Below are positions 50,768 through 60,008 of a DNA stretch of 60,185 bases, piece by piece; the stretch's first letter is position 1; every line of letters begins with the position of its first letter. Position numbers and translations under genes: made by a program. Origin of the DNA: Mycobacterium sp. ENV421. GTDB taxonomy: Bacteria > Actinomycetota > Actinomycetes > Mycobacteriales > Mycobacteriaceae. Under the pieces are notes generated by a model. It saw only the letters and a program-made list of their open reading frames with translations. It did not search any database and had not been told where the DNA came from. The stretch spans positions 1-60,185 of the forward strand of contig NZ_PDHO01000032.1 in the NCBI RefSeq assembly GCF_002887815.1, given 5' to 3'.

Positions 50768-50803
50768 TCGGCTGCCCGTCACGACGCGGTGGTGGGCAGC
50801 CGA
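50768..50803. terminator. Hairpin after first porin gene
   Basis: TCGGCTGCCC (50768-50777) pairs with GGGCAGCCGA (50794-50803) around 16 nt, 25 bp after the porin stop. Probable terminator or processing hairpin. Confidence 0.5.
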
Positions 50804-50952
50804 AATGCAGCACCTGGCACTACCCGCGAGAACGCCCAGTAGATGTATCCGGGGCGCTGAGTGTTGACGCCTCGTTCACCGACTGGACACCCCACAAATC
50901 CATGATTTCCCAGAGAAATTCACCAGTGACAGACGGAAGGCGCCGACAGGTT

Positions 50953-51639
50953 ATGTTGCATCGCTTTGCCACCGCGGCTGCAGTTTGCATGCTGATCCCG
51001 ATGGGAGCGACCCCGCTCGCGTTGGCCGACCCGGCCGATCCGGCGGCGCCGCCCGTCGCTGACGCAGGTGCTCCTCCCCCACCACCGGACAACGGTGCCG
51101 TCGCCTCCGAGGTTCCCGGCATCGCCAAGACGCCCGACGGCCGCACGCTCACGGTGGTCGCCAAAGACGAGACGCAGCTGCCGGTGGCACCGCTGACGAC
51201 GTCGCTGTCCTCGCGCGACTGGATCGTCGGTGGCACGTTCACCGGCACCACCACCGGGTCGGTGTCGGGCGGCACACTCGAGGCCGGCTACCAGGTCGGC
51301 TGCGGCGTCGAGATGGACAAGGTCAAACTGATCGGCTCGGTCGGCGCCAGCCTGGGCAACGCCAGCCTCGGCACCGGCGGTCTCTCGCTGCCCGGCTCCA
51401 TCAGCTTCCCCGTCCAGGGACAGATCGAGGTCGATCCCCGCCCGGGCACCATCACCAACGTCGTCGTCGACAAGAAGTCCTTCAAGGGCACCTCAGCCCG
51501 AGTGACGCTGAAGGACATTCACATCAAGATCGACAACTGCGTCGGCGCATCGTCACTCCGCTCGTACGCGGTGCTGACCAGCTCGGGCACCGATGCCGAC
51601 GACATCGTCGCCTACTACGGCGTCACCAAAGTCTTCTGA
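50953..51639 (+). CDS. MspA-family outer-membrane porin, tandem paralogue
   Basis: 228 aa from ATG 50953. Signal MLHRFATAAAVCMLIPMGAT to ALA-D; core motifs TPDGRTLTVVAKDET, SRDWIVGGTFTGTT, GTLEAGYQVGCGV and C-terminal SYAVLTSSGTD...VAYYGVTKVF. Clearly a duplicate of 50044-50742. Both genes share a similar leader (AGGCGCC then ACA shortly before ATGTTG), so the duplication included the translation start. Third-gene spacing of 14 bp suggests co-transcription with 51654. Confidence 0.92.
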   Translation: MLHRFATAAAVCMLIPMGATPLALADPADPAAPPVADAGAPPPPPDNGAVASEVPGIAKTPDGRTLTVVAKDETQLPVAPLTTSLSSRDWIVGGTFTGTTTGSVSGGTLEAGYQVGCGVEMDKVKLIGSVGASLGNASLGTGGLSLPGSISFPVQGQIEVDPRPGTITNVVVDKKSFKGTSARVTLKDIHIKIDNCVGASSLRSYAVLTSSGTDADDIVAYYGVTKVF

Positions 51640-51653
51640 CAGCGGTTCGCCAG

Positions 51654-52292
51654 ATGCACAGGATGTTCGTCAAGGGCGTGGTCGTGGCCGCGCTCGCTGT
51701 CGGAGCGGCGGTCGCACCCATGGCGACCGCCGCCGCCGACGAGCCGTTGCCGGTCGACCCGGCGGCCCCGCCGCCACCGCCCGCCCCGCAAGGATTCATC
51801 CCGTCGCCGGGGACCATCCAGGATTCGGTCAACGGATTCGCGGGCATCCTCGGCGGCCCGGCCGGCAACCAGTTGCTGCTCGGCCAAACCCCCGCTCCGG
51901 CGCTGGCGGGGACCGCACCCGCGGCGCCGCCGAGTGCCGACATCCTCAACGGCGCGCAGTTGTTGATGGCGCAGAACAACAGCATGCCCACCCCGGACCA
52001 GCAGTCCCCGTATCAGCTGGGACCGGGCGCGGACGGCCCGTTCGCCCGGGTCAATCAGTGGAAGGGCGTGCACGCCTTCCTCCACGGGGCGCTCGGGCGC
52101 ATGCCCGCCGACCAACTCGGGCAACCGCTGCCGGGAACGGCTCCGCCACCGGACATCAACATCCCGGCCGGGCCTGAACAATTCCTGCCCGATCCGGCGG
52201 CGCCCCCGCCGCCCGGAGATCCTGCGGCCCCGGTCGCTCCGCCCGCGCCGGCGGACCCGGTACTGCCTCCCCCGCCGCCCCCGATCCCCTGA
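51654..52292 (+). CDS. Pro/Ala-rich exported protein, copy 1
   Basis: 212 aa. Signal peptide (VVVAALAVGAAVAPMATAAA-DE), then LLLGQTPAPALAG, a middle part SADILNGAQLLMAQN, GVHAFLHGALGRMPADQLG and GQPLPGTAPPPDINIP, ending in a 40-residue Pro-rich tail. Same architecture as the next gene. No enzyme motif. Position behind the MspA genes suggests an envelope role. Confidence 0.85.
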   Translation: MHRMFVKGVVVAALAVGAAVAPMATAAADEPLPVDPAAPPPPPAPQGFIPSPGTIQDSVNGFAGILGGPAGNQLLLGQTPAPALAGTAPAAPPSADILNGAQLLMAQNNSMPTPDQQSPYQLGPGADGPFARVNQWKGVHAFLHGALGRMPADQLGQPLPGTAPPPDINIPAGPEQFLPDPAAPPPPGDPAAPVAPPAPADPVLPPPPPPIP

Positions 52293-52378
52293 CCGCGTCG
52301 TCGACGCCGTTCGCGGCATCGTTGCGGCGAATGCCGACTACGGTGTGACGAGGATCGAGGCCGGGAGGGCAGAGCGGG

Positions 52379-52975
52379 ATGAGCACGGGCGACCGGACGC
52401 TGGTGTCGACGTTGGCGCTTGCCGCCGCTGCCTGTGCCATCCTCATCGGTTCGCCAACGGCAGCGGCAGATCCTGTGCCGGCCGATCCTGGGGTGCCGGC
52501 GCCGGTGCCGCCGAAAGCGTCGGTGGGCAGCGTTCTCGCCCAGAGCGGTGAGCCCGCGGCCGGGCCACTCGGGCTGCCCGATCTGTCGGCGTACGCACCG
52601 GGACTTCTGCTGGGGCAGAACCCGGTTCCGTCGGCACCCGGTGCGCCGGCTGCCGCAGCACCCCCGGATCTGCACGCCCTGAACAACCAATACCTGCTGC
52701 CTCAGAACGTCGCTCCCGCCGCGCCGGGGCAGGGCGAGCCCGACATCGGCATCGGCCCGTCTGCCGAGCAGCCCGGAACCGGCCGACTGGCCTTCCTGCG
52801 CCGGCTGCACGCGATGTATTCCGAGGGCGCCCTGGACGGGGCACTGCTCGGCCAGGTCCCCTACGAGCAACTTGGCGAGCCGCTGCCCGGCACCGCGCCC
52901 GGCGCGGACGTCAACGTGCCACCCGGACTCGGCTTTGCGCTGGCAGATCCGACTGTTCCGGCACCCGCACCCTGA
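52379..52975 (+). CDS. Pro/Ala-rich exported protein, copy 2
   Basis: 198 aa. Signal peptide (LVSTLALAAAACAILIGSPT to AAAD), then LLLGQNPVPSAPG, DLHALNNQYLLPQN, LHAMYSEGALDGALLGQVP and GEPLPGTAPGADVNVP. These correspond one-to-one to segments of 51654-52292, so this is a diverged tandem paralogue without the long Pro tail. Unknown function; secreted or periplasmic. Confidence 0.85.
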   Translation: MSTGDRTLVSTLALAAAACAILIGSPTAAADPVPADPGVPAPVPPKASVGSVLAQSGEPAAGPLGLPDLSAYAPGLLLGQNPVPSAPGAPAAAAPPDLHALNNQYLLPQNVAPAAPGQGEPDIGIGPSAEQPGTGRLAFLRRLHAMYSEGALDGALLGQVPYEQLGEPLPGTAPGADVNVPPGLGFALADPTVPAPAP

Positions 52976-53066
52976 GTCACGACGGTGCCGACCGAGCGCG
53001 ACGCGCCCCCGACATTCACCCAACGGCAAAGTGCCGGGGCAGTTCTGGTGCTAGCATCCGAAACCT

Positions 53067-54056
53067 ATGCCTGCTAACGCCCCGCGCGTGATCGTCGAGC
53101 CAGACGACGGTTTGGAACCGGTCCGCGACTTCATCATGAGCGCGCAAAAGTCGCTTCTGATAAAGCAATTCACCTTCACCGAGCCCAGCCTGATCGATGC
53201 TGCCATCGACCGGAAGAAGGCCGGGGTCGACGTGCGGATCATGCTCAACCCGCAGCGCTCGGGTGGCGACCGGGCCAATGACGAGAGCTACGAGGCGTTC
53301 AAGAGCGCCGGCATCGACGTGCAATGGTCCAGCCCGAAATTCTATGTGACGCACGAGAAGTCAATCGTCGTCGACGAGAGCGCGGCAATGGTCGCGACCT
53401 ACAACCTCATGATCAAGTACTTCACGCTCACCCGCGACTACGGCATCATCACCCACGATCCTCTGCACATCGCCCAGATCGTCGAGGTGTTCAACGCCGA
53501 CTGGGAACATCGAGACTTCACGCCGCCCAGATACGAAGGACTGCTGTGGAGTAACTCCAATTCCCGATACCACATGGCCCGGTTCATCGACTCCGCTGAG
53601 CGCAAGCTGTACATCCAGCACCCCAAGTACGTGGACGCGGTGATCCTCGACCACATCGCGGCGGCCGCCCACCGCGGCGTCAGGGTCAGAGTCCTGTGCG
53701 GGGGCAAGCACGGCATCAGCGAATGGGACATCCTCGACACGTTCGCCTCGCTGCGCACGCTGCGCCGGTTCGGCGTCGAGGTGCGCAAGCAGAAGAACCT
53801 CAGAGTGCACGCCAAGCTGTTGATCATCGACGGCAGAGAAGTTCTGGTCGGGTCGATGAACATCGATCGCAGCGCCTTCGACCTTCGCCGCGAACTCGGC
53901 GTCACCACCGATGACCCGGACGTGGTGGCTCGACTCAAAGAGGTCTTCAAAAGCGACTGGCAGGTCTCCAGCCACTACGAGCCACCCGACCCGCTCGAGA
54001 AGAACCATCCCGTCGAGGACGAGTTTCCACACGACCACGACCTGGTCCATGAGTGA
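53067..54056 (+). CDS. Phospholipase D-like (two HKD motifs) protein
   Basis: 329 aa. Two catalytic HKD motifs: THEKSIVVDESAAM and VHAKLLIIDGREVLVGSMN, the latter complete with the downstream Gly-Ser. No signal peptide or membrane segment, so cytoplasmic or peripheral. PLD-superfamily members include cardiolipin synthases, nucleases and phosphodiesterases; the compact size and lack of membrane helices do not favour a classical cardiolipin synthase. Overlaps the chromate-transporter gene by 8 bp. Confidence 0.9.
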   Translation: MPANAPRVIVEPDDGLEPVRDFIMSAQKSLLIKQFTFTEPSLIDAAIDRKKAGVDVRIMLNPQRSGGDRANDESYEAFKSAGIDVQWSSPKFYVTHEKSIVVDESAAMVATYNLMIKYFTLTRDYGIITHDPLHIAQIVEVFNADWEHRDFTPPRYEGLLWSNSNSRYHMARFIDSAERKLYIQHPKYVDAVILDHIAAAAHRGVRVRVLCGGKHGISEWDILDTFASLRTLRRFGVEVRKQKNLRVHAKLLIIDGREVLVGSMNIDRSAFDLRRELGVTTDDPDVVARLKEVFKSDWQVSSHYEPPDPLEKNHPVEDEFPHDHDLVHE

Positions 54057-54624
54057 TTCCGGTTCGACCCGGGAGAAGGTCTCACTCTTCGAGGTCGCGC
54101 GGACCTTCAACCACATCGCGCTGGCCTCGTTCGGCGGCGGCCTGGGCGCCTGGTCGCGCGAGGTCATCGTCGTCGAGAAGCAGTGGCTGGGTGAAGAGGA
54201 GTTCCTCAGCGCGATGACGATGTGCCGGATCGTTCCCGGCGCCAATCAGGTGAACCTGGCGGTATTCGTCGGAACCAAGATGAAAGGTCTGGCCGGCGCC
54301 GTCGCGGCCGTGATCGGGCTGTGCCTGATGCCCGTCGCGATCGTGCTGACGCTCGGCTTCGTCTACTTCACGTTCAAGGAAGTGCCCGCGATCAAGGGCG
54401 CCCTGCACGGCGCCTCGGCGGCCGCCGTCGCGCTGACCCTCGCGATGGTCATCCAGACCGGTCAGAAATGCCTCAAAGGCCTGATGCCGGTGGCCTTCTT
54501 CTTGGCCAGCTTCGTCCTCAACGGGGTGCTCCGCTGGCCCCTGCTGCTGACGTTGGGAATACTGGCGCCGCTCAGTCTGATCTGGGCCTGGCCCCGCAAG
54601 AAGCCGGAACCGGTCGACGCATGA
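54049..54624 (+). CDS. Chromate transporter, first half (CHR domain)
   Basis: 191 aa from ATG 54049. Single CHR domain: FGGGLGAWSREVIVVEKQWL near residue 28, then RIVPGANQVNLAVFVG, followed by four or five membrane helices. In many bacteria CHR transporters are one long chain; here two short CHR genes are adjacent, the split-pair form. Coupled to the PLD gene upstream and by a 4-bp overlap to the second half. Confidence 0.9.
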   Translation: MSDSGSTREKVSLFEVARTFNHIALASFGGGLGAWSREVIVVEKQWLGEEEFLSAMTMCRIVPGANQVNLAVFVGTKMKGLAGAVAAVIGLCLMPVAIVLTLGFVYFTFKEVPAIKGALHGASAAAVALTLAMVIQTGQKCLKGLMPVAFFLASFVLNGVLRWPLLLTLGILAPLSLIWAWPRKKPEPVDA

Positions 54625-55166
54625 AGACCTTCCTGGCGCTGATCGGCATGTTCGGCTCGCTGTCGCTGCTGTCGATCGGCGGTGGCAACACGGTGCTGCC
54701 CGACATGCACCTGCAGGCGGTGACCGGGCACCACTGGCTGACCAACTCCCAGTTCGCCGACATCTTCTCGATCTCGCAAGCCGCACCGGGCCCGAGCATC
54801 CTGATCGTTGCGCTGGTCGGGTACGCGGCCGGTCTCGGCACCTTCGGCGTCGCCGGCGGCATCGTCGGCGGCGTGCTGGCCACGATCGCGATGGTGGTCC
54901 CCGCGGCGGGCCTGATGTACCTGATCACGGTCTCTTGGCAGAAGGCCCAGAAGTCCAAGCTGCGCTACGCGGTGGAGAAGGGCTTCGCTCCGCTGACCGT
55001 GGGACTGATCCTGGCCAGCTCGCTGGTCATGAGCAGAGCCGCCGACCACGACTGGCGGGCGTACCTGATCACCGGCGTCGCCACCCTCATCTTTGTGCGG
55101 ACCAAGACCAATCCGCTGATCGTGGTGGGTGCCGCGGCACTGCTGGGCTACGTCGGCTTCGTCTGA
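54621..55166 (+). CDS. Chromate transporter, second half (CHR domain)
   Basis: 181 aa from ATG 54621. LSIGGGNTVLPDMH at the N-terminus and SISQAAPGPSILIVALVG correspond to the CHR signature of its partner, followed by membrane helices. The two proteins most likely form an antiparallel heterodimer. The substrate may be chromate/sulfate or another anion; the family name is not proof. Confidence 0.9.
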   Translation: MKTFLALIGMFGSLSLLSIGGGNTVLPDMHLQAVTGHHWLTNSQFADIFSISQAAPGPSILIVALVGYAAGLGTFGVAGGIVGGVLATIAMVVPAAGLMYLITVSWQKAQKSKLRYAVEKGFAPLTVGLILASSLVMSRAADHDWRAYLITGVATLIFVRTKTNPLIVVGAAALLGYVGFV

Positions 55167-55214
55167 GGGCGGTCAATGAGACCTCCCCGGTGAAAGTCGG
55201 GATAGGTTGCAGCG

Positions 55215-57587
55215 GTGCGAGTTGACGGACGCGATGTTGCCATCTCCGGCGACGTACTGCTGCCGCTGACCCGCCGGACCAACGACATCGTGCGACTCGC
55301 GGTGGCGACCGTCGTCCTGGTGATCGTGATCACCAGCTCGCTGATCACCCGTAACGACTGGGTCGGACTCGAGAAATCCGTCTCGATGATCGTGGGTGTC
55401 CTCACCCCCACCCAGTCCAACCTGGTGTACCTGGCCTACGGCGTCGCGATCTTGGCGTTGCCGTTCGTGATCCTGATCGGGCTGATCGGTGCGCGGCAGT
55501 GGAAGCTGTTCGCGGCGTACGTGGCCGCCGGATTCCTCGCCGTGATCTCACTGTCGATCACCGGCAACGGGATCGCCGCGCCCCGCTGGCATTTCGACCT
55601 TTCCGAGCGACTGTCGACCACCCTGTCGCAATTCCTCGACGATCCTCGCTGGATCGCCATGCTGGCCGCGGTCCTGACCGTGTCCGGGCCGTGGCTGCCG
55701 GGCCGCTGGCGGCGATGGTGGTGGACGCTGCTCCTGGCGTTCGTGCCGATCCACCTGGTCGTCAGCGCGGTGGTGCCGGCCCGCTCGCTACTCGGACTGT
55801 CGGTCGGCTGGTTCGTCGGTGCCCTGACAGTCTGGGTGGTGGGCACCCCCGCACTCGAAGTGCCGCTCGACGGAACCGTGCGCGCGCTGGCCCGCCGTGG
55901 CTTTCTGGTGACGTCGCTGACGGTGGTGCGGCCCGCCGGGTCCGGACCGCTGGAGTTGGCGGCGACCGACGACGCCGGTTCGCAGATGGTCCTGGAGATG
56001 TATGGGCCCAATCAGCGCAGTGGCGGTGCACTGCGCCAGTTCTGGCGCTGGCTCATTCTGCGTGACTCCGAAACCGCGCCGTTGCAGGCCTCGATGCGCC
56101 GCGCGGTCGAACACCGCGCGCTGATGACGATCGCGGTCGGCGACCTCGGGGTGTCCAACACCACCACGATGGTGGTCGCGGCGCTCGAACGCGGGTGGAC
56201 GTTGTACGCCCACACCCCGCCGCTCGGCACCCCGATCGAATCGGCCTGTGACGAGGCCCTGGTGACCTCAGTCTGGGGTTCACTCGCAGTGCTGCACCGC
56301 CACCAGATCGCGCACGGCGACTTGCGTTTCAAGGAGATGACGATCGACTCCGGGAAGGTGTTGTTCGGCGGATTCGGCAATTCCGAGTACGGCGCGACCG
56401 ACGAGCAACTCCAGTCCGACATCGCGGCACTGCTGGTGACGACGTCCGACCGGTTCAGTCCCGAAGCCGCCGTGCAAGCTGCCGTCCACACGCTGGGCAA
56501 GGACACCGTACTGACGGCGTCGCGGCGCCTGACCCGGGCTGCGGTCCCGGCCCGAATTCGCAAGTCCGTCAACGATCCCAAGGCCGTCATGGCCGCCGCC
56601 CGCGACGAAGTGAAGCGGCAGACCGGCGCCGACGAGATCAAGACCGAGACCATCACCCGGTTCACCCGCAAGCAGGTCATTCAGCTGGTCCTGCTGGTCG
56701 CACTGGTCTACGTCGCCTACCCGTTCATCAGCACGGTGCCCACCTTCTTCAGTGAGCTGCGCAATGCGAACTGGTGGTGGGCCCTGCTCGGACTGGCCGT
56801 CTCCGCACTGACGTATGTCGGTGCGGCAGCGGCGCTGTGGGCGTGCGCATCCGGGCTCGTCAGCTTCCGGAACCTGGTCATCATGCAGTTCGCCAACACC
56901 TTCGCCGCCACCACCACCCCGGCGGGTGTCGGCGGGCTGGCGCTGAGCACCCGATTCCTGCAGAAGGGTGGGCTGGGCGCGCTGCGTGCCACCGCCGCGG
57001 TGGCCCTTCAGCAGGCGGTGCAGGTGATCACCCACGTGACCCTGCTGATTCTGTTCAGCGTCGCCGCCGGCGCGACCGCCGACCTGTCCCATTTCGTGCC
57101 GAGCACCACATTGCTGTACCTGATCGGCGGTGTCGCGCTCGGCATCGTGGGCACATTCCTGTTGGTGCCCAAGGCACGCCGGTGGCTCGGCACCGCGCTG
57201 CGGCCGCGGCTCCAAGAAGTCGGCCGTGAGCTGCTGGACCTGATGCGCGAACCCAAGCGATTGGCCATCATCGTGCTCGGTTGTGCCACAACCACTCTGG
57301 GAATGGCGCTGGTGCTGTGGGCCAGCATCTCGGCGTTCGGCGGTGACACCACGTTCGTCACCGTCACGATCGTCACGATGGTCGGCGGCACGCTGGCGTC
57401 GGCCGCGCCCACCCCCGGAGGTGTCGGCGCGGTGGAGGCCGCCCTCATCGGTGGACTCGCCGCCTTCGGCGTACCCGCCGCCGTCGGTGTGCCCGCTGTT
57501 TTGCTGTATCGCGTTCTGACGTGCTGGCTGCCGGTGTTCGCGGGCTGGCCCATCATGCGGTGGCTCACCGCGCGAGAGATGATCTGA
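55215..57587 (+). CDS. Large membrane protein: kinase-like domain fused to LPG-synthase-type flippase TM domain
   Basis: 790 aa, GTG 55215. About six membrane helices in residues 25-230, a soluble domain (about 240-480) containing HQIAHGDLRFKEM, which resembles a kinase catalytic loop with downstream LFGGFGNSEYG in place of DFG, and a C-terminal multi-helix domain (about 490-785) of the lysyl-phosphatidylglycerol synthase/AglD flippase type, with TTTPAGVGGLALSTRF and TPGGVGAVEAALIGG. The altered metal-binding loop suggests a pseudokinase. Likely lipid or glycolipid transport in the envelope. Confidence 0.88.
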   Translation: MRVDGRDVAISGDVLLPLTRRTNDIVRLAVATVVLVIVITSSLITRNDWVGLEKSVSMIVGVLTPTQSNLVYLAYGVAILALPFVILIGLIGARQWKLFAAYVAAGFLAVISLSITGNGIAAPRWHFDLSERLSTTLSQFLDDPRWIAMLAAVLTVSGPWLPGRWRRWWWTLLLAFVPIHLVVSAVVPARSLLGLSVGWFVGALTVWVVGTPALEVPLDGTVRALARRGFLVTSLTVVRPAGSGPLELAATDDAGSQMVLEMYGPNQRSGGALRQFWRWLILRDSETAPLQASMRRAVEHRALMTIAVGDLGVSNTTTMVVAALERGWTLYAHTPPLGTPIESACDEALVTSVWGSLAVLHRHQIAHGDLRFKEMTIDSGKVLFGGFGNSEYGATDEQLQSDIAALLVTTSDRFSPEAAVQAAVHTLGKDTVLTASRRLTRAAVPARIRKSVNDPKAVMAAARDEVKRQTGADEIKTETITRFTRKQVIQLVLLVALVYVAYPFISTVPTFFSELRNANWWWALLGLAVSALTYVGAAAALWACASGLVSFRNLVIMQFANTFAATTTPAGVGGLALSTRFLQKGGLGALRATAAVALQQAVQVITHVTLLILFSVAAGATADLSHFVPSTTLLYLIGGVALGIVGTFLLVPKARRWLGTALRPRLQEVGRELLDLMREPKRLAIIVLGCATTTLGMALVLWASISAFGGDTTFVTVTIVTMVGGTLASAAPTPGGVGAVEAALIGGLAAFGVPAAVGVPAVLLYRVLTCWLPVFAGWPIMRWLTAREMI

Positions 57588-57610
57588 GCGCAACTGCGTA
57601 GCGTGGAGAC

Positions 57611-59506
57611 GTGCGAACGACGCGTGCCCTCGCGGTGATGTTGGCGCTGGCCCTGGTGTTGTCGGCGTGCGGCGGGTCGAGCCGACGCGTCACCGACTCG
57701 GCGTGGCCGCCCTCGACCGGCCGCGGCCCGTGTGCGGTGAGCAAGCAGACCGACGTGCCGGCCCGGATGCGCGACGGAACCGTACTGCGCGCCGACGTGT
57801 ACCGGCCGGAGCATTCCGGCCCGGTTCCGGTGATCCTGATGCGCACCCAGTACGGGAAGTCCGGCGCCCAGGTCCAGCCGTCGCGCTACCAGACACCCGA
57901 CTGGTTCGCGTCGCACTGCTATCTCGTTGTCATCCAAGATGTTCGGGGACAGGGCTCGTCCGGCGGCACGTTCAGCGAGTTCACCCATGATCGCGACGAC
58001 GGCTACGACTCGGTCGAGTGGGCGGCCGCGCTGCCAGGGTCGAACGGCAAAGTGGGCATGTACGGCTCATCGTATGTCGGCGCGACCCAGTGGCTGGCCG
58101 CCACCGCGTCGCCGCCACACCTGGTCACCATCGTCCCGGCGAACACCGCATCGGACTATTACGACGGCTGGATGTACGAGGGTGGCGAGTTCCGGCTGGC
58201 GTTCGTGCAGCCCTGGGCGCTCGGTTTGGCCACCACCGCAGCCGAGAACAGGCGTGACGACCCGACTGCCGCCGCCCTGAAGGCTGCGGCGGCGAACTCG
58301 ACCCGGTGGCTGAACTTCCTGCCGTACCGCGCACTGCCGCCGCTGCAGCCCGCGAATCCTGCTGTGGCGCCGTGGTATTTCGACTGGATCGCGCATTCGA
58401 CTCGGGATGACTTCTGGCGACAGTGGAGCATCCGCGATCGCTATCCGTCGGTTCGGGTGCCGGTTCTCGACGTCGAGGGCTGGTACGACGCATTCCTCGC
58501 CGGCGGCGTGGAGAACTTCACCGGGATGGTGAAGTCGGCGGCCACGCCCGAAGCCCGGGCGAACCAACGGCTCGTCATCGGCCCCTGGGACCATCTGGAC
58601 TGGGGCCGGCCAGGTTCGGAACCGGCACCGCTGCTCAAGGACATCGGGCCCGTCGGCGCCAGTCCGATCAACGAGCTGATGCTGAAGTGGTACGACCATT
58701 TCCTCAAGGGTGTGAACAACGGCGTCAACGGGACCTCTGGCGACACCCCGCGGGTTGACTACTTCCTGATGGGCGCCAACCGATGGAAGTCGGCGCCGAG
58801 TTGGCCGCTGCCCCAGACCCAGTGGACCCGTTACTTCCTGTCCGGCGACGGCGAGATGGATTCGCGCACCGGCACATTGACCACGACAGCAACTGCCGTG
58901 GGTCAGACACCGGACCACTACGTCTACGATCCGACCGATCCGGCTCCCAGCGTCGGCGGCCATTCCTGTTGCGGTGCGCGGTCAGGACCGCAGGGGCCCT
59001 ACGACCAGATACCGGTCGAACAGCGCTCCGATGTGCTGGTCTACAGCAGCGATCCGTTGTCAGCCGACACCGAGGTGACCGGCCCGGTGACGGTCGACCT
59101 GTGGGCGTCGTCGTCGGCCGTCGACACCGACTTCACCGCAAAGCTGATCGTGGTCAAGCCGGACGGCGATGCCATCAACCTCAACAACGGGATCGTGCGG
59201 ACGGCGTTCCGCGACTCGTTGTCCGACCCGCGACCCGGTGTGGCGAACCAGCCCTACGAGTACCACATCGCGATCTGGCCGACGAGCTATGAGTTCGGTG
59301 CCGGCGACCGGATCCGACTGGAGATCTCCAGCAGCGACTATCCGCAGTTCGCACCGAACCCGAACACCGGTGAGCCGTTCGGGCAGAGCGCCGCGACGCA
59401 GCAGGCAACGCAGACCATCCTGCACGACGCCGCCCATCCGTCGGCTGTCGTCATCCCGGTGATCCCGGGCGGCAATGCAGGGTCAGACCGCTTCCCGATC
59501 GGATGA
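57611..59506 (+). CDS. CocE/NonD-family hydrolase, lipoprotein
   Basis: 631 aa, GTG 57611. Lipobox LVLSACGGS at residues 16-24 predicts a lipid-anchored exported protein. Alpha/beta-hydrolase (peptidase S15/CocE) with nucleophile MYGSSYVGATQ, His region IGPWDHLDWGRPG and a C-terminal jelly-roll beta domain (DLWASSSAVDTDFTAKL). Family members hydrolyse esters or N-terminal dipeptides; the substrate is unknown. Confidence 0.92.
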   Translation: MRTTRALAVMLALALVLSACGGSSRRVTDSAWPPSTGRGPCAVSKQTDVPARMRDGTVLRADVYRPEHSGPVPVILMRTQYGKSGAQVQPSRYQTPDWFASHCYLVVIQDVRGQGSSGGTFSEFTHDRDDGYDSVEWAAALPGSNGKVGMYGSSYVGATQWLAATASPPHLVTIVPANTASDYYDGWMYEGGEFRLAFVQPWALGLATTAAENRRDDPTAAALKAAAANSTRWLNFLPYRALPPLQPANPAVAPWYFDWIAHSTRDDFWRQWSIRDRYPSVRVPVLDVEGWYDAFLAGGVENFTGMVKSAATPEARANQRLVIGPWDHLDWGRPGSEPAPLLKDIGPVGASPINELMLKWYDHFLKGVNNGVNGTSGDTPRVDYFLMGANRWKSAPSWPLPQTQWTRYFLSGDGEMDSRTGTLTTTATAVGQTPDHYVYDPTDPAPSVGGHSCCGARSGPQGPYDQIPVEQRSDVLVYSSDPLSADTEVTGPVTVDLWASSSAVDTDFTAKLIVVKPDGDAINLNNGIVRTAFRDSLSDPRPGVANQPYEYHIAIWPTSYEFGAGDRIRLEISSSDYPQFAPNPNTGEPFGQSAATQQATQTILHDAAHPSAVVIPVIPGGNAGSDRFPIG

Positions 59507-59560
59507 GGGCGCGATCGGAGGAGCGAAAATTGTGGCCATCAGTGGCCGGAGGAAAAAGGA

Positions 59561-59590
59561 CGTGGCGACCTAGTCAGCCACGGTCGTGGC
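59561..59590. terminator. Overlapping short hairpins after CocE gene
   Basis: GCCACG (59577-59582) can pair with CGTGGC on either side (59561-59566 or 59585-59590). Located between convergent gene ends; a weak, uncertain terminator. Confidence 0.3.
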
Positions 59591-59600
59591 GAACGTCAGA

Positions 59601-59765
59601 TCAGCGGGATTGGCGAGATGCGTCGGCGGCCATGCCGATGAAAATAGCGTAGGCAGCAGACATGGCGATCTGATCGATCTTGTCGGTGTCTCCGCCAAGT
59701 TCACGCACCTGGTCGGCGATCGCATAACGGATCAGATCGACAGACGTCATCATGGGATCGCTCAC
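59601..59765 (-). CDS. Micro-gene, 54-aa predicted helical protein
   Basis: GTG 59765 preceded by GGAG at good spacing. Starts MSDPMMTSVDLIRYAIADQV and continues as an amphipathic helical peptide (LGGDTDKIDQIAMSAAYAIF) ending in ADASRQSR. An internal start at ATG 59753 is possible. No family recognised. The codon usage looks natural and the hydrophobic/charged periodicity is convincing; too short to be sure. Confidence 0.55.
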   Translation of the reverse strand: MSDPMMTSVDLIRYAIADQVRELGGDTDKIDQIAMSAAYAIFIGMAADASRQSR

Positions 59766-60008
59766 CGGTACTCCACTCTCGGTGCCATTTTCTTATGGGT
59801 TGTCAGGCAGAGCCGCGGTGTCGCCGCCGCGAAGAAAACGACATCTCCGACTTTGCCCAACTCGATCACCGTAGCTCCGTTCGTCATCAAGTACCTGAGA
59901 CCGAGCTTAGAGTTCAAAGGTTAGTCTAGCTAGCAGATTAGCTTTGTGACCGGCGTGAGATCCGTTTGAGACTTAAGGCGTTGTGATGCGCGCCACGAGG
60001 GCCGATTG

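Noticed and set aside
56280..57593. 437-codon minus-strand frame, His/Gln/Arg-rich
   Set aside because: Antisense to the flippase-like membrane domain, which has clear hydrophobic segments.
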